DNA of 64,000 bases. Source: Amaranthus tricolor (taxonomy: Eukaryota; Streptophyta; Magnoliopsida; Caryophyllales; Amaranthaceae). Each line of letters starts with the position of its first letter. Position 1 is the first letter of the stretch. The position numbers were made by a program, and so were the translations under genes. Shown here piece by piece: positions 1 to 11,694 of the stretch. The stretch is taken from contig NC_080049.1 in the NCBI RefSeq assembly GCF_026212465.1, forward strand, positions 18,879,590 to 18,943,589, written 5' to 3'. The notes under the pieces are model-generated. The model was not told the origin of the DNA. It made no database searches and saw only the letters and a list, made by a program, of their open reading frames with translations.

Positions 1-692
1 TTTTTGAATGATGTCAAAAGGGGGAATATTTGACACAAACTTAAATAATGCTTGAGTATGCTTTGCTCTGATTAAATATATTATGTTGGATTTTAGGATT
101 AAGGTTATGCTTCATGATCTCTGAACTAAGGCTGTTTGGCTGTGTGCTGCTGATGATTGTTTATTGCTTGTTTATTGCTTGCTGATTTTGCTGTGACTGT
201 TAAAGTATAGTTAATCTATTGTCAGTATATAGTTAACACCTTTTGTTAATGCTTAATGCTCTGATACTTATGATCAAGATTGATTTATATTGCTCTGATA
301 ATAGAAGTTATTTGATGAACTGTTGCTCTGATGACTCTGATGATGAATTGTTCTAATAATTGTTTTGAATGTTCTGTTGATAGGAGTATAAGATATATGC
401 TCTGATTATATGATTAATTGTTTTGATTTCAAAGTTATTACATTTGAAATACTTAGTGATTTATGTTAACTATTTTTGGAAACTATTTAAAAACATATAT
501 TTTATATTGTGTTTTTATACTATATGGAGTAAACTGTGTTGCTATGATTGCTTGGTAAATTAAATTGTAACGACTTAAATTACTAAGTTATGTAGAGTTG
601 TTTCAATCTCTGACATGCTCTATAATATTGATTTTACTCTAATTTTATTTTAAGTTTGTTTAAAAGTTTGTCATCATCAAAAAGGAGGAATT
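1..692 (+). mobile_element. 3' internal end of a Sirevirus-like Ty1/copia element (partial)
   Basis: This AT-rich stretch has no long open frame and ends in a polypurine run (AAAAAGGAGGA, 679-689) directly before an LTR that starts TGTTGGACC. The wording around it, GTCATCATCAAAAAGGAGGAA, resembles the polypurine tract in front of Sirevirus 3' LTRs. A second purine tract of the same style (GATGTCAAAAGGGGGAATA) lies at about 11-29, which fits the multiple polypurine tracts known in that genus. The rest of the element lies outside the window to the left. Assignment to Sirevirus rests on LTR and tract style only, since no coding domain is visible. Confidence 0.6.
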
Positions 693-1520
693 TGTTGGAC
701 CTCTTGAGTTTTGATGATGACTACACTTAAGCAAATATGTGTTTAGAGATTGTGTGCAGGTCGATATCCGATTAATTGTGATCGTTGATAGTACCTATGG
801 CTTAGTTCATGGGAATGCACGTGTCAAAAGGATTCAAGGGATATTAGAAGAAGTATATCGCTTGGGATATAAAATGGAGACAGCAGGTCTACTGTTCCTA
901 AGTTGGATGTTCTAGCAAAACTGGATTCTGAAAACAGTGCACTGTTCCTGAACTGGAGTCAGCCTACGTTAACTGGAAATTCTGGTTATTTATTTATAAT
1001 TATTATTTTTAGTTAATGTATTAAATAAAGTTAATTTGTTGCATTTATTAATTATTATAATTAATTGGCAAAAAGTTTTCTTAAAATTACTTTACGTATG
1101 GGCCTCTAAATAAAGATCCTTTATTTTACGATCTATTTTTAGTAAATATTGAATTTGCTAAAAATAGAAATAGCGGTTGTTGAATGGGTCTTAGCTATCA
1201 TTCTTAACCGGTCTTTATACCTATAAGTTAGCAAATAACCATTCCTATTAAGTATAACCGTTTCTATTAATAGTAAAAACGTTCCAGTAGTTAGTACTGG
1301 AACAGGAACTGCTGAAGAAACTGCTGCTTAAGGGAACAACGGTTATTATTAGGGAACAGCGGTTATTGCTAAATAACCGTGGGCTTGAATTGGTCAACTT
1401 TAAATGCCTATTTTAAGATAAACCGTAGGAAGACTTGGTTATTAAAATCCACATTATTCCCATGATCTTTTGATAGGGAATAATGGATTGGATTATTCCA
1501 TTTTATTAGGGATTTTAGCT

Positions 1521-1530
1521 CTATAAATAG
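1521..1530 (+). promoter_or_regulatory. TATA-like box in the Sirevirus-like LTR
   Basis: CTATAAATAG lies 828 bases into the LTR, a usual place for the U3 promoter. Transcription would start about 30 bases further on, which puts the hairpin row at 1723-1919 inside the RNA leader. This is a sequence match only. Confidence 0.5.
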
Positions 1531-1722
1531 TGGACTCGGTTATTCTTCAAAACTTGCCTTAGTATGAGACATTAAATCATACGTAATTTTGGGAGAATTT
1601 TTACAAGAAAAATTTGTTTTAAAAATGCCAATTAATGTATAATATTTTCTTGTGCAACTTATTGATTTTATTTTTAGAGAATTTTTATCCTTTTGTAAAG
1701 GTTTTTGAGAGAATTTGTAATT

Positions 1723-1919
1723 AGACTCGAGTGAGTCTATGGGGGAAATTAGATAGCTTTTAATGAAGCTAGAGAAGAGATTAGCTTTGAGTAAAGCTAA
1801 GGTGAAAGCTTCTAGTGAAGCTAGTGGAGAGAATTAGCTTTTAGTGAAGCTAAGTTTGTTGCTTTGAGTGAAGCAATTTGAGAGAGAAGTTGGCCTAGTT
1901 GATGCGCTTCGAGTGAAGT
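1723..1919 (+). repeat. Row of seven short hairpins in the LTR leader
   Basis: Seven small inverted repeats follow each other at 1723-1738, 1754-1771, 1782-1799, 1807-1822, 1835-1852, 1860-1875 and 1905-1919. Each has arms of about five or six bases around a six-base loop, mostly of the form NGAGTG or NTAGTG. The arms vary (AGACT/AGTCT, AGCTT/AAGCT, TGCTT/AAGCA) but remain complementary, except in the last, where only CTT/AAG pairs. They lie downstream of the TATA box and so would be in the RNA. No known function is claimed. Confidence 0.6.
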
Positions 1920-2172
1920 AAGATGTTTAATGTAATTGTAACGAGTTGCCTTAAACATAGTGGAGAATTTAGAAATCCCGAGGGGTCGTGGTTTTTCCTT
2001 CTATTTAGGCCTAGAAGGTTTCCACGCACGTAAAAATCGTTTGTCTCTTTTAATTATTTCGCTCTAAGTTTAAGCTTTATTTATTTTATTCAATTCCGCA
2101 AAAACAGGGCAAAAACACTTAAACTAGTAACAACAACAATTCACCCCCCCTCTTGTTGCTGTTCCCGTTCCT

Positions 2173-4339
2173 AATTGAGTCTACAAAAAGCTATTTGGCA
2201 AACCACTTAATTTGGAGCACCTCAGAGTTTTTGGGTGCCTATGTTTTGTATCTACTCTTAAAACTCATAGAACAAAATTGGATCCTAGAGCCTTGCCTTG
2301 TGTTTTTCTGGGGGTACCCTTCTAACCACAAAGCCTACAAAATTCTTGATCTTACTTCTCACAAAATTCTCATTAGCAGAGATGTTGTGTTTCATGAGAA
2401 ACACTTTCCTTTCCATTTTTCTATTTCAACATTAACTCCATCCAAGTCTACTTTTCCTATTTTTCTTCCTGAATCCACCAATTTTCTTCATCTCTCTCTC
2501 TATGAGTTGCCTGATATTTTTCAAGCCACTGCACCAGATACTCCACATTTCCCTCCTGACACTTCTTCCTCTTCTTCCTCATCTTCTACCAATATCTTAG
2601 ATCATTCTTCTACCCAACAAAGAAGATCTTCTAGAGCTGTAAATATTCCTTCACACCTGAAAGACTATCATTTTTCACTTCCCACTCCCAAATCCATTAA
2701 TCTAACTCTTCCTTCTACCAATCACTGGTGTAACCTTGTTTAAATAAGTTCTACTCAAACTAATTCCTTATCTTCTTCTTCTATTCCCACTGAGCCACAA
2801 TCCTATAAAGAAGCAGCCAATCATCCTGGTTGGGTTGCAGCTATGCATCAAGAACTACAGGCCTTGCAGGAAAATCATGCATGGGACATTATTTCCTTGC
2901 CTACAGGAAAGAAAGCAATTTCCTGTAAATGGGTATACAAGAGCAAACTTAATGCTGATGGTAGCCTAGAAAGACTAAAAGCAAGGTTGGTAGCCATGGG
3001 ATACACTCAGAAATATGGCATTGACTATTCAGAAACTTTTTTCCCTGTAGTGAAAATGGCTACAGTCAGGAGTTTGATTGCCATTGCAGCTTCAAAGGGT
3101 TGGAATTTATTCCAGTTGGATGTCAACAATGCTTTTCACCATGGGGATCTACATGAAGAGGTTTATATGAGACTACCTCCAGGTTTGCCTAATCCTGAGA
3201 ATAAAGTTTGCAAGCTTAAGAAATCTATATATGGGCTGAAACAAGCTAGTAGACAATGGTTTGCTAAACTGTCCATGAATTGAAGCATCAAGGATTCATT
3301 CAGTCAAAAAATGATTATTCCTTATTCATCAAGAGGCAAGGAAAGGACATAACAATGGCTGCAGTTTATGTAGATGATATCATACTCACTGGAACTAATA
3401 ATGCCACAGTGGATGCACTCAAACAACATCTCAATTCAATTTTTAGGATAAAAAACCTAGGAAGATTGCATTACTTCCTTGGTTTTGAAGTTTCTTATAG
3501 CACAGATGGGATAATCCTTTCTCAACATAAGTTCAAAAAGGAAGTTCAAAAAGGAATTATTACAAGAAGCTGCCCTTACACAGATCAGCCAGTGGTCACT
3601 CCTCTCCCCTTATATCTAAAATTATCTACTACTAAAGGAGAGTTGTTCCATGACCCTGAATACTACAGGTGTTTGGTAGGAAAATATAATTTTCTAACTA
3701 ACACTAGGCCAGATCTCTCATATTCTGTCCAAGCCTTGAGTCAATTTCTTCATGCTCCCAGAATTCCGCATTATAATGCTCCACAACATGTACTTCAGTA
3801 TGTGACTCATTCAAATACACAAGGCATTCTTCTTAAATGATCAGAATAGCTCAGATTGCAGGCATTCAATGATAGTGATTGGGGTTCATATCTTGACTCA
3901 AGAAGATCAATTTCTGGCTACATTCTCATGCTAGGACATTCTCCCATCAGTTGGAAAAGTAAAAAACAACACACTGTCTCTAAATCTTCCGCAGAGGCAG
4001 AGTATATAGCAATGGCCAGTGCTGCATCAAAAGTCAGTTGGGTTATTAGACTTTTAGAGGAAATGGGTGTTGACAAACTAAAGCCAGTAACATTGCATTG
4101 TGATAGTCAAAGCGCACTGCATATTGCCAAGAATCTAGTTTTTCATGAACGCACAAAACATATTGAATTGGATTGTCATTTTACAAGAGACAAGGTGATG
4201 TAGGGTTTAATCGAACTCACATATCTACCAACTTCAGAACAATTAGCAGATGTGTTCACCAAGTCTCTACCATCAGCACAGTTCAATTCTTTGATGTCCA
4301 AGTTAGGCATGGTTTCACCAGTTCCTAACTTGAGGGGGG
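2173..4339 (+). pseudogene. Ty1/copia polyprotein remnant: integrase C-term, RT, RNase H
   Basis: Reading in changing frames gives, in order: the integrase C-terminal region (RVFGC-like wording, then YPSNHKAYKILD at 2330-2370); a serine-rich linker; reverse transcriptase ([20 protein letters not shown], then [32 protein letters not shown] and the catalytic YVDDI near 3366); and RNase H ([42 protein letters not shown]). The frame breaks near 2312 (one extra G), near 3280 between the two RT parts and near 3840, and a stop follows at 4201, so no working protein is made. The 5' half (gag, protease, integrase core) is absent, probably left of the Sirevirus-like insertion. A polypurine tract TGAGGGGGG (4331-4339) ends the unit. 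Confidence 0.85.
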
Positions 4340-4500
4340 TGTTAGTATTCCTTTTGTTATAACAAACTGATATATCCTTCATAGCTGGCATATACCCTAT
4401 ATATAGGGTACCTTCTCATCTTTGTAAAAATGATTTTTTATTGCTTTCCTATTCTTCAATATACATCAAAGATGATTTTACCTTTTTTCCAATGTTCTCA
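4340..4500 (+). mobile_element. Short 3' LTR of the decayed copia element
   Basis: It starts TGTTAGTATTCC directly after the polypurine tract and ends TTCTCA, 161 bases. A TATA-like CTATATATAGG lies at about 4398. The 5' partner is not in the window, so the 3' boundary is set only by the TG...CA ends. Confidence 0.6.
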
Positions 4501-5232
4501 CTAAAATTGTAACAGTGCAACTTTCATAAAATGTCAAACTTTACGTAACAAATTTTATCTCCGATACGACTTTATATCATGTTGGTTATCACAGCAAGAA
4601 TAATACTAGTATATAAACTCGTACAATGCACACTGAGTTTGTTGATATAGAAATACATATAGTTGTGATTAAATCATGCATCGATATGTAAAGTTGTATA
4701 ATATTACTTTTAGATAGTCATTAATTCATGCATCGCTATGTAAAGTTTCAAAAAAATTAATTAGTTATATATATTTCATATCTAACAAATTTTGTTTTTG
4801 AAAGCTTACCTTTTGTTGGTGAGAATAATGTTAAAAATAAATAAACTGACTTTCTCATTACCTTATATAAAAATTAGAATACAAGTACCAATTAAATAAG
4901 AAAACTAACTAACTAACTATACATAATAATAGGGAGTTCATCCCATGATCTCATAACTCTAACTAATTAGTAATTACTCTTAAATGGTAACTACCTACGT
5001 AACCATTACTTTGACTATAACTAACATAGTTTGAATCATCCAACACCTTTAATACTTAGATAATAATTCATGTAAAAAAAATTCTTTTTGAATATCACAT
5101 AATCACATTCTAATCTGTAAAAATGTTTAATTTCACAAAACTCTATCTAGTATTACATGATATGTAATATAATATGATATCATATCATATAATGATATAA
5201 TATGACATGATATAATAATACGATTTATTTTT
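4501..5232. other. AT-rich intergenic stretch
   Basis: No open frame, element end or RNA gene is recognised. A low-complexity ATATGATATCATATCAT-like patch lies at about 5157-5215. Confidence 0.6.
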
Positions 5233-6172
5233 ATTTTTAAGCTTAATTTTTAAAATATTTAGAATAATGAGTATCGCGTAAAAGTATTTGTAAAAATAAA
5301 TTTCTGAGAAAAACTCTTTCCTAAGCAGCGTTTTCATACCCTTGTGGGCTAAAAGTTGAATTTTGAAACAGTTGGAGAAAAAACGCTTCCTAAAACAGCG
5401 TTTTCATTGTTAAAAGAAAACGCTTCCTTCCGCAGCGTTTTATCCGTTTACATTTTTTTTTTCAAATATTTGGTGGCATTTAAGAAAAAAACGCTGCTAT
5501 TGGGAGCGTTTTCAACTATCTATTTTTTCCCAAATTTATTTTGCTATCCATTTAGAACTCCAATTCACCCAATTTCTTTCATTTAGTCACAGCGACCCTC
5601 TTCTTAACATGTGTGCTGCTGTCTTCTTCTTGGTGAAACACTTGTCCTGCTGTTGCTTTCATAGTGCTGTAGACTATATCATGCTGTATCTTGTGCTTAC
5701 ATATTGATAATTGTAAATATTATGGTGAATAAGTTATAAAATAAATAAGAATAATAAGTAAGTTATAAAATAAGTAATTTTCTAACCTAGTCGGGTCCCT
5801 TTTTTCTCTCTTCTCTCTCTAAAAAAATCCTAATCTTCTTAATTGTGTTGGGGCTATTATCAACCTGTTGGTTAATGATAAGCCCCTAATTTCTCTGTTT
5901 TAAGCTTTTTTAATATGATTAGAATAAATTTTTATCCTCTTCCTATAGAAGAGTTGTTCTACTCATTTATTAGGTTAGTTCTACCCATATATTGCGTTTT
6001 TATCTCTCTCCTCGTGATAGTTTGAGGTTATGAATTTTGATCTCTAGTTGATTTGTTAGTAAAGATTAATGCGACAATATAGCAGACACAAAAATTGCAA
6101 AACTATCAACTACATCAAATTCAATTCTATCTCAAAACTACAACAAATCGAAAACCCCCCTCGTAGAAGGCT
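5233..6172. mobile_element. Left half of an old inverted-repeat DNA element, split by the Athila-type insertion
   Basis: About 65 bases from 5233 read as an imperfect inverted copy of sequence ending near 29312. Inside are three 25-base hairpins with identical 8-base arms AAAACGCT/AGCGTTTT and different 9-base loops (5380-5404, 5417-5441, 5488-5512). The half stops at the AGGCT duplication (6168-6172) that flanks the gypsy element and resumes at 28467. Rejoined it would be about 1.8 kb. No transposase is visible, so it is probably non-autonomous. Superfamily is not assigned, because no clean terminal target duplication was found. Confidence 0.45.
5380..5512. repeat. Three 25-base hairpins with constant arms
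   Basis: At 5380-5404, 5417-5441 and 5488-5512 the same arms AAAACGCT and AGCGTTTT enclose nine variable bases. A fourth copy with a 9-base arm lies in the right half of the element at 28995-29019. Constant arms with fixed spacing suggest subterminal protein-binding repeats, but this is inference. Confidence 0.6.
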
Positions 6173-6400
6173 TGATGTGCAAATTTTAAATTACTACAAG
6201 CGCACGGTGTACGTGTAGCAATACGGGTCGAACTGAGGGAAGCGAGTTAACTAATTTTTTCGTTTTATGACTACAAGACACGTATCAACAAATAATTGAG
6301 TTGAGAAACTAACACTACTATAAGCAATAACTAAATTAATGCGAATAAAACTAATACTTAAAGCTAAGACAATGATTAATATGAAGATACTAATAATAAC
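6173..6400 (-). mobile_element. 3' LTR of the Athila-type element, distal piece
   Basis: It matches the right LTR from 26906 with scattered substitutions, then stops where the MULE begins (GGATATTTTATG at 6401). Its last 80 bases (from about 6320) are found again at 11695-11777, on the far side of the MULE. Confidence 0.8.
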
Positions 6401-7043
6401 GGATATTTTATGATATACCACTGAGTTTCTTCGAAATTCACCATATACCACACGAAATGTTTTAATTCACCATATACCATTGAGTTTACGCCGGTTAGCA
6501 CAGAATACCATTAATGACAACTGCCGTCAGTGTACCGTTTGTGGTAAATTACCAGTATGCCCTTACGCATTCAACTGGCGCCATTGTTAGGCTTGAGTTC
6601 CCCAAACACAACGTATTTCTTCAAAAAATTGATCCTCCATCTTTGTTCTTCTCCATTCAAGAAACTTTGTATTCGTCTACATTGATCTAGAACCCTTAAA
6701 ATCCATCAAAAATCCTTAAAATCCTTAAAATCAATTTGTGTAGAGTGAATTGCAAGTTTGTGAAGTGATTTAGAACCCAAACGCAGGTGGTCGTGACTGA
6801 ATTTCGCACAAAGTTCGCTAATTCGGTGGATTAAGCATACGCAAGGTACCTATCCTTATCCATTTTCATTTCGAGTTCTGATTTTGTATTTTTTTTTTTT
6901 TTTGCAAAATTGAGTTAGGGTTAGGGTTCAGTGTGATAAGTTGCATGCGAATTTGAATTATGCTAAAGTGATGTGTTTGTGTTTTGTATGCAATTTATAA
7001 TTTGGATTGTGATGTAATATGTTGTTGGTAAATGTTGTTGTTA

Positions 7044-7175
7044 GGATGAGTACAATGTGATGGTTAGTTCGTGCTCCAGGAGGTACTTTTGATATGAGGG
7101 TGGATGACACTGATAAGACCAATTTGATGGAGTTAATTGAGTATATGTTTGAGGATTCAGTGAAACAGAAATATA
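7044..7175 (+). pseudogene. MULE transposase N-terminal coding fragment
   Basis: The plus frame reads WLVRAPGGTFDMRVDDTDK followed by a stretch ending near YMFEDSVKQKYM, a start wording seen in plant MuDR-type proteins. A stop codon (TGA) lies four codons after the ATG. Coding then breaks off at the LTR-like insert and resumes at about 10036. No function remains. Confidence 0.5.
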
Positions 7176-10035
7176 TGAAACAGCCCAAACCAGCGTAAAC
7201 AATATAATAAAATTGTCTACAAAGCACAGCGTAAACAATATAATAAAATTCACTTGGTAACCATTTATAAACATTATTTTATCCAAATCAAAACTCTTTT
7301 AAAAGACCGTTTGGTAACGACATAAATACGGCTATGAACCTTTAGTTCATAACGAATCAAAACATGGCTATAACTTTACAAGTTAATAGCGTAAACAATA
7401 CGGCAAATGACAAATACGATATCATTTGCGAAACAAACAAAACTTTATGTACCAAACGTATTTATTCAAAACTCATATTAAATCAATAATTTAACAGCAC
7501 TTTAAAACGTGGGAATATATGGACCGTCAGGAAGTAGGCTTGATCTAAATCCTGAGAACACGAGTGATCGTCATCACCGAAAATACGGTTCTTGCAAGAA
7601 CGAAAAGGGATCGGGGGCTCGAGACCGATCCGAATAACCATTACCTATTATCAAGCTATAGGATTTTACAATAATCCGGATATAAATATCCGTTGCCAAT
7701 TCCCAAAAACGGACATTTTTCAATGTCGAACATTTCAATATAAAACAAAACAATAACTCAATTGATTTTCTCTGAAATCAACAATCATACCTCATCTTCA
7801 TAATACAATATTTCAAGACTCGTATTTTATAAGTTAGTAACATACAAAACATGCTTTTGTAATCTCTTTAAATAAATACAATATTTAAAAGCTCATATAT
7901 AAAAACATATGAACATTCAAAACATAGTTTAATCAATGACTAGGAGTAAGGTCAAACAAAGTCAAAATCCACAGTTTCAAAGACCAAAAAATTATATGAT
8001 TTTGCTCAAATATCAATAGTAGTAATACCACAACTTATAAAACATAACTTGAACTTTGAAATACTTGAATTATATTAAAAAGATAGTTTGCTCGTGGGTT
8101 ACCCTTCTATGCCATGAATAACAATCATTAATTTCAATACCAATCAATTCATCATCAACCATCAACATGTAAAAACTTGAGTTAATATCAATGGAGTTTA
8201 ACCAATTTTAAATCCCAAATATCCATCTTATATCATATCCACCTAATACCAACCAATCAAATACCCAATCGATACTTATGTTCCCAAATTTGATACTAGA
8301 ACCAATTACTCATACTAATCGAATAAGAACCCATAACTCAATAATATCAATCAATAAAACTCAATCGGATGATAAATAATAACCCTGAACATTTGGAGTA
8401 CTCAATTTGAACCCCAACATTAATTATGAACAAGCAAATCCAAAATGCTATTTTCGGATTTTCAGGACACCCTGTTAGTATTTTTAGCGTAACTCTCTCG
8501 TACAAACTCATTTTGGGGCGATTCAAGTGCCCACGCGACCATGACTCGAAGCTCTACAAATCATATGCAGAAAACAGAACCCAGAAATGGCTAGAAGAGG
8601 CTCTAAATCAGCCAACAACAGTGAGGACAGAATCTGATTTTTAAAAACTCTAAATGAACTTTGCTCTTAAAGTTTGAAGATGAATCAAAACTCCAAATTG
8701 CAACCACTAATCAAATACTACCACATGAATTAGAACACAAAGAGAACCCAAATGAATCGAACATCAACACTTGAATTAATTACCCAATTTATTTCATAGC
8801 TTCTAGTTCCACTTTATAAATCCCGTATTAGTATCATTTCAGGACATATCATTACTAAAATAGACATAACTCTCTCATACGAACTGATTTTGAGACGACT
8901 CAAGTGGCCACACGACGACAACTCGGAGCTCTACAAATTCTAAGAAGACACCAGAACCTAGAAACAATCACAACTAACCCGAAAAGGGCCAAAATAGAAT
9001 GCTTAGTTTTTGAGTTGAAATTTCCATATCCAAATACTAAATTTTATACTAGAAACCAAATAATCCAAATAACCAATTCTAATCAACACTAAAAACAACT
9101 CAATTACTAATTGAATATATATACTCATCTTAAATTCAAGTTGATACCTAAATTTGAATCAAACTCCCAAATTGAATCCACAAATACCAAACTACTTTAA
9201 AACATTCAATTAATACTTAAATAGAATAGTTTGTGGGTTACCTCAATCACCATTGAAGGACCTTGCAATCTTGAACTTCAAATTGAGTCACAAAATCGCC
9301 AAATCAATTTACAAAACCCTAACATTTAAATTTGAAAACAAAACAACAAAAGAGGGAAAAGTGGTTACCAACAATAAAAGGAGAAGGAGAAGTAGTTGCT
9401 GTTGGTGGTGGAACTCGTGGCTGGGCTAACTTGTGCCGCCGCTGTGGGTGAGGGGAGTGGGACGTGAGAGAAGAGGGAAGACAAGGATTGTTGAGAGTTT
9501 GAAGGTAAAAGATGATGAGGATGAAGAAAGAAATGGAAAAGGGGTGTGTCGGTTAAATGAGATAAGCATGGGTTCATTTTTAGCTTTGACCCATTAAATT
9601 CTATTAAACCCGTCTCATTGTAAGACAATATTATATAAGACATGCTGTAAGGGTATAATAGACGATTTATGAAATAAGTAAATGGGTAGTATGAATAAGC
9701 ATTGCATTTAGGAATTTATTTTTCAATACTTTATTTAAATTTATTTTTATAAAGATAAGATAGTAATCAATTAATGAAATATAATTAAAATACACTTTTA
9801 TCGAAGTATTCTTTATATAAATTTTATACATTAAATAAAATATACCTCTTTCTTGAAAATGTTAACAAATGAAATACTTGAGTCAATATTATCAAAATAA
9901 TAATATTATTACTCGAATTAACTTACTTAATAACCCCAATCAGCTTAATCACTTATAATTAAGTTTTATTAAATGTAGTCTATTTCAGTATATCTCCTTA
10001 AATACTTCACCCTATTTGTCAATAAACCTAGAACA
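7176..10035 (+). mobile_element. LTR-like insertion (about 2.9 kb) inside the MULE
   Basis: It starts TGAAACAGCCCAAACCAGCG, close to the TGTAACANCCC starts of long gypsy (chromovirus-type) LTRs, and has no coding capacity. It holds two copies of a module (about 8460-8600 and 8815-8960) with the words CTCTC(G/A)TAC(A/G)AACT, ACTCAAGTG and AGCTCTACAAAT. The same module occurs inverted at 54780-54950. The ends are approximate and no clean target duplication was found, so solo-LTR status is inferred from length, start and lack of genes. A duplicated 22-base word (CAGCGTAAACAATATAATAAAA) lies just inside the left end. Confidence 0.45.
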
Positions 10036-11694
10036 AATCATAAGTTAGAGTTAGTTGATGATGGGGCAATGTCAAAAATGTGGGAGTGGAATGAAGGGAA
10101 TAGTGAAATTGAAGTGTTTATAGAAGAGACAGAAACACCATCCCTTATGTTTCAGTCTGCAGAAGCTAGTTGGGCAAAAACTTTGAAGAACAGGGCTGAA
10201 AATATTAGGCTAATGGAGGAAGAGAATAGAAGGATGGCAGAGGAAGCAGAAGCTGAGGAGCAGCTTGTGGCCCAACAGGCATATACAGTGGCTGTAGAGG
10301 TCCCTATTTTGAATGTTGATGATGATGGAATTGAATATGTAAGAGTGTTTGCTACTCCAGCAGCAGATGAGGTTTTTCTAGGAGATTCACAACCTCAACC
10401 TTCACAACCTCAACCCTCACAACCTTAATCATCACAACCTCAACCCTCGCAACCTCAATCCTCACAACCTCAACCCTCACAGCGTCAACCATCTCAACCA
10501 AATAACCCTCCAAGAAGGAAAAAGCTTACTCCAAAGGAAGAAAATACCCCCTGCACAGTCAACCCAACAGCAGCCTAGGCAACCAACCCAGCCCAAAGAA
10601 CAAACCAGGCTTAAAACCAAAGAGTGGAGGGTGCCTAGAAGCGCTGCTGTTAAGTTTAGCCTTGATGTTGGCAAGAAAACTGCAGCAGGGAGACATATCA
10701 ACACTAGGGGCAAGAAAACCCAAAGAGTGGTTGAAGAAATTGATGTTGAGTCTGATGCTTGACCCTCTGATGATAGTAAAGATGGTGATTATGAAGCTTC
10801 TGGTGTTGAGGTTGATTCGTATATGGAGTTGGATAGTGAGAATGAGTACATTGTGAGAGAAGAAGATGTTCGTGATAATATACATTAGAAGACCTTTAAG
10901 GATTACTTAGATGGGTCTCATGTGTTAGACAAAATGTAAAAAAATGGTAAATCTGGTCTCCGTTACCATTTGGATCCATTATTCTTGAGGAGTGGTTGAT
11001 ATTTGATACCAAAACACAGTTTCGAGATGTATTCAGAGATTACTGCATACAAGAGGGCTTCTCTGTTTCAGTTGACCATGTTGACAGTAAGAGGTACATA
11101 GCAAGCTGTTTGATGAGGGATTGCACTTGGAGGATTCATGCTTCAGTTCTAAGAGACAAAGTCAGTTGGGCCATAAAGAAGCTAGAAGGAGAGCATGCAA
11201 CTTGTGGGAGGCTGGAAGAGAATCCTATAGTCTCTTCAGCATGGCTATGCAGACAATTGTTATAAGACTTAGAGGCAAACCTAGATGTCCCAGTTGATTC
11301 ATTGCAGAGGTTGTGCATGGAAAGGTACAAGATCCATGTGAAGTTGAGATTGTTATACAAAAAGTGAAGAGTTTAGCGAGGGAGCAATTACATGGTGGGT
11401 TTGCTGAGTCCTATCCAGCTCTTCCAAAGTATGCTGAAATGATAAAGTCCACAAATTCTGGGTCTTATGCTCTTGTTACATGGACTGACAGTTTGCAATT
11501 TAAGGTCTGTTTCATATTTTTTGCAGCTCAAGTGAGAGGATTCTTAGGTGGTTGTAGACCTATCATAGGAATAGATGGTGCACATTTAAGTGGGTATTAC
11601 AAAGAGGTTATACTCACTGCAGTTGCTATAGATGGGAATAATGAGATCTTTGTGTTAGCCTATGGGATTGTTGACACAGAGAACATAGATTCCT
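10036..11694 (+). pseudogene. MULE transposase: MuDR-type N-domain and start of the catalytic domain
   Basis: After an acidic region and a proline/glutamine/serine repeat tract come several stops, then a MuDR DNA-binding-type domain (10996-11265: FRDYCIQEGFSVSVDHVDSK and YIASCLMRDCTWRIHASVL). A frame change near 11270 leads into the transposase part (11313-11694) with GCRPIIGIDGAHLSGYYK, where the D is the expected first catalytic aspartate, and VAIDGNNEIFVLAYGIVDTE. The remaining catalytic residues and the SWIM zinc finger are missing because the element is cut at 11694. Stops at 10426-10428, 10759, 10885 and 10936 also kill it. Confidence 0.8.
10389..10500 (+). repeat. Proline-glutamine-serine coding minisatellite in the MULE transposase
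   Basis: About eight imperfect copies of a 12- to 15-base word, TCACAACCTCAACC and variants, encode a PQPSQ run. It lies within the former transposase frame and carries the stop at 10426. Confidence 0.7.

Larger units (their letters stand above)
693..2172 (+). mobile_element. 3' LTR of the Sirevirus-like element
   Basis: The LTR begins TGTTGGACCTCTTGAG just after the polypurine tract. It ends near 2172 in a CAATTCACCCCCCCTCTTG block followed by GTTCCCGTTCC, a 3'-end wording typical of long copia LTRs. Its length, about 1.48 kb, suits a Sirevirus. A TATA-like box lies at 1521-1530 and a row of short hairpins at 1723-1919. Beyond the end, codons of a different copia integrase begin at once, so the element probably sits in that older copy. 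The exact 3' end is uncertain by a few bases because the left target duplication is outside the window. Confidence 0.65.
6401..11694 (+). mobile_element. MULE (Mutator-like element), 3'-truncated, with an LTR-like insert
   Basis: The element begins within the Athila-type LTR at GGATATTTTATGATATACC and carries transposase coding sequence on the plus strand (7044-7175, then 10036-11694). It ends abruptly at 11694 inside the catalytic domain, where LTR sequence resumes, so the right terminal repeat is missing. A long LTR-like insert (7176-10035) interrupts it near the transposase N-terminus. A short TTAGGGTTAGGG run at 6916-6927 is incidental. Confidence 0.7.

Noticed and set aside
6916..6927. 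Telomere-like TTAGGGTTAGGG
   Set aside because: Only two units, inside MULE sequence, and not the seven-base plant telomere unit.
6958..7286. Two overlapping minus-strand frames
   Set aside because: They are antisense to the MULE transposase start and the LTR-like insert junction, with no domain.
8426..9092. Small frames in the LTR-like insert
   Set aside because: They coincide with the repeated LTR module and differ in frame between its copies.
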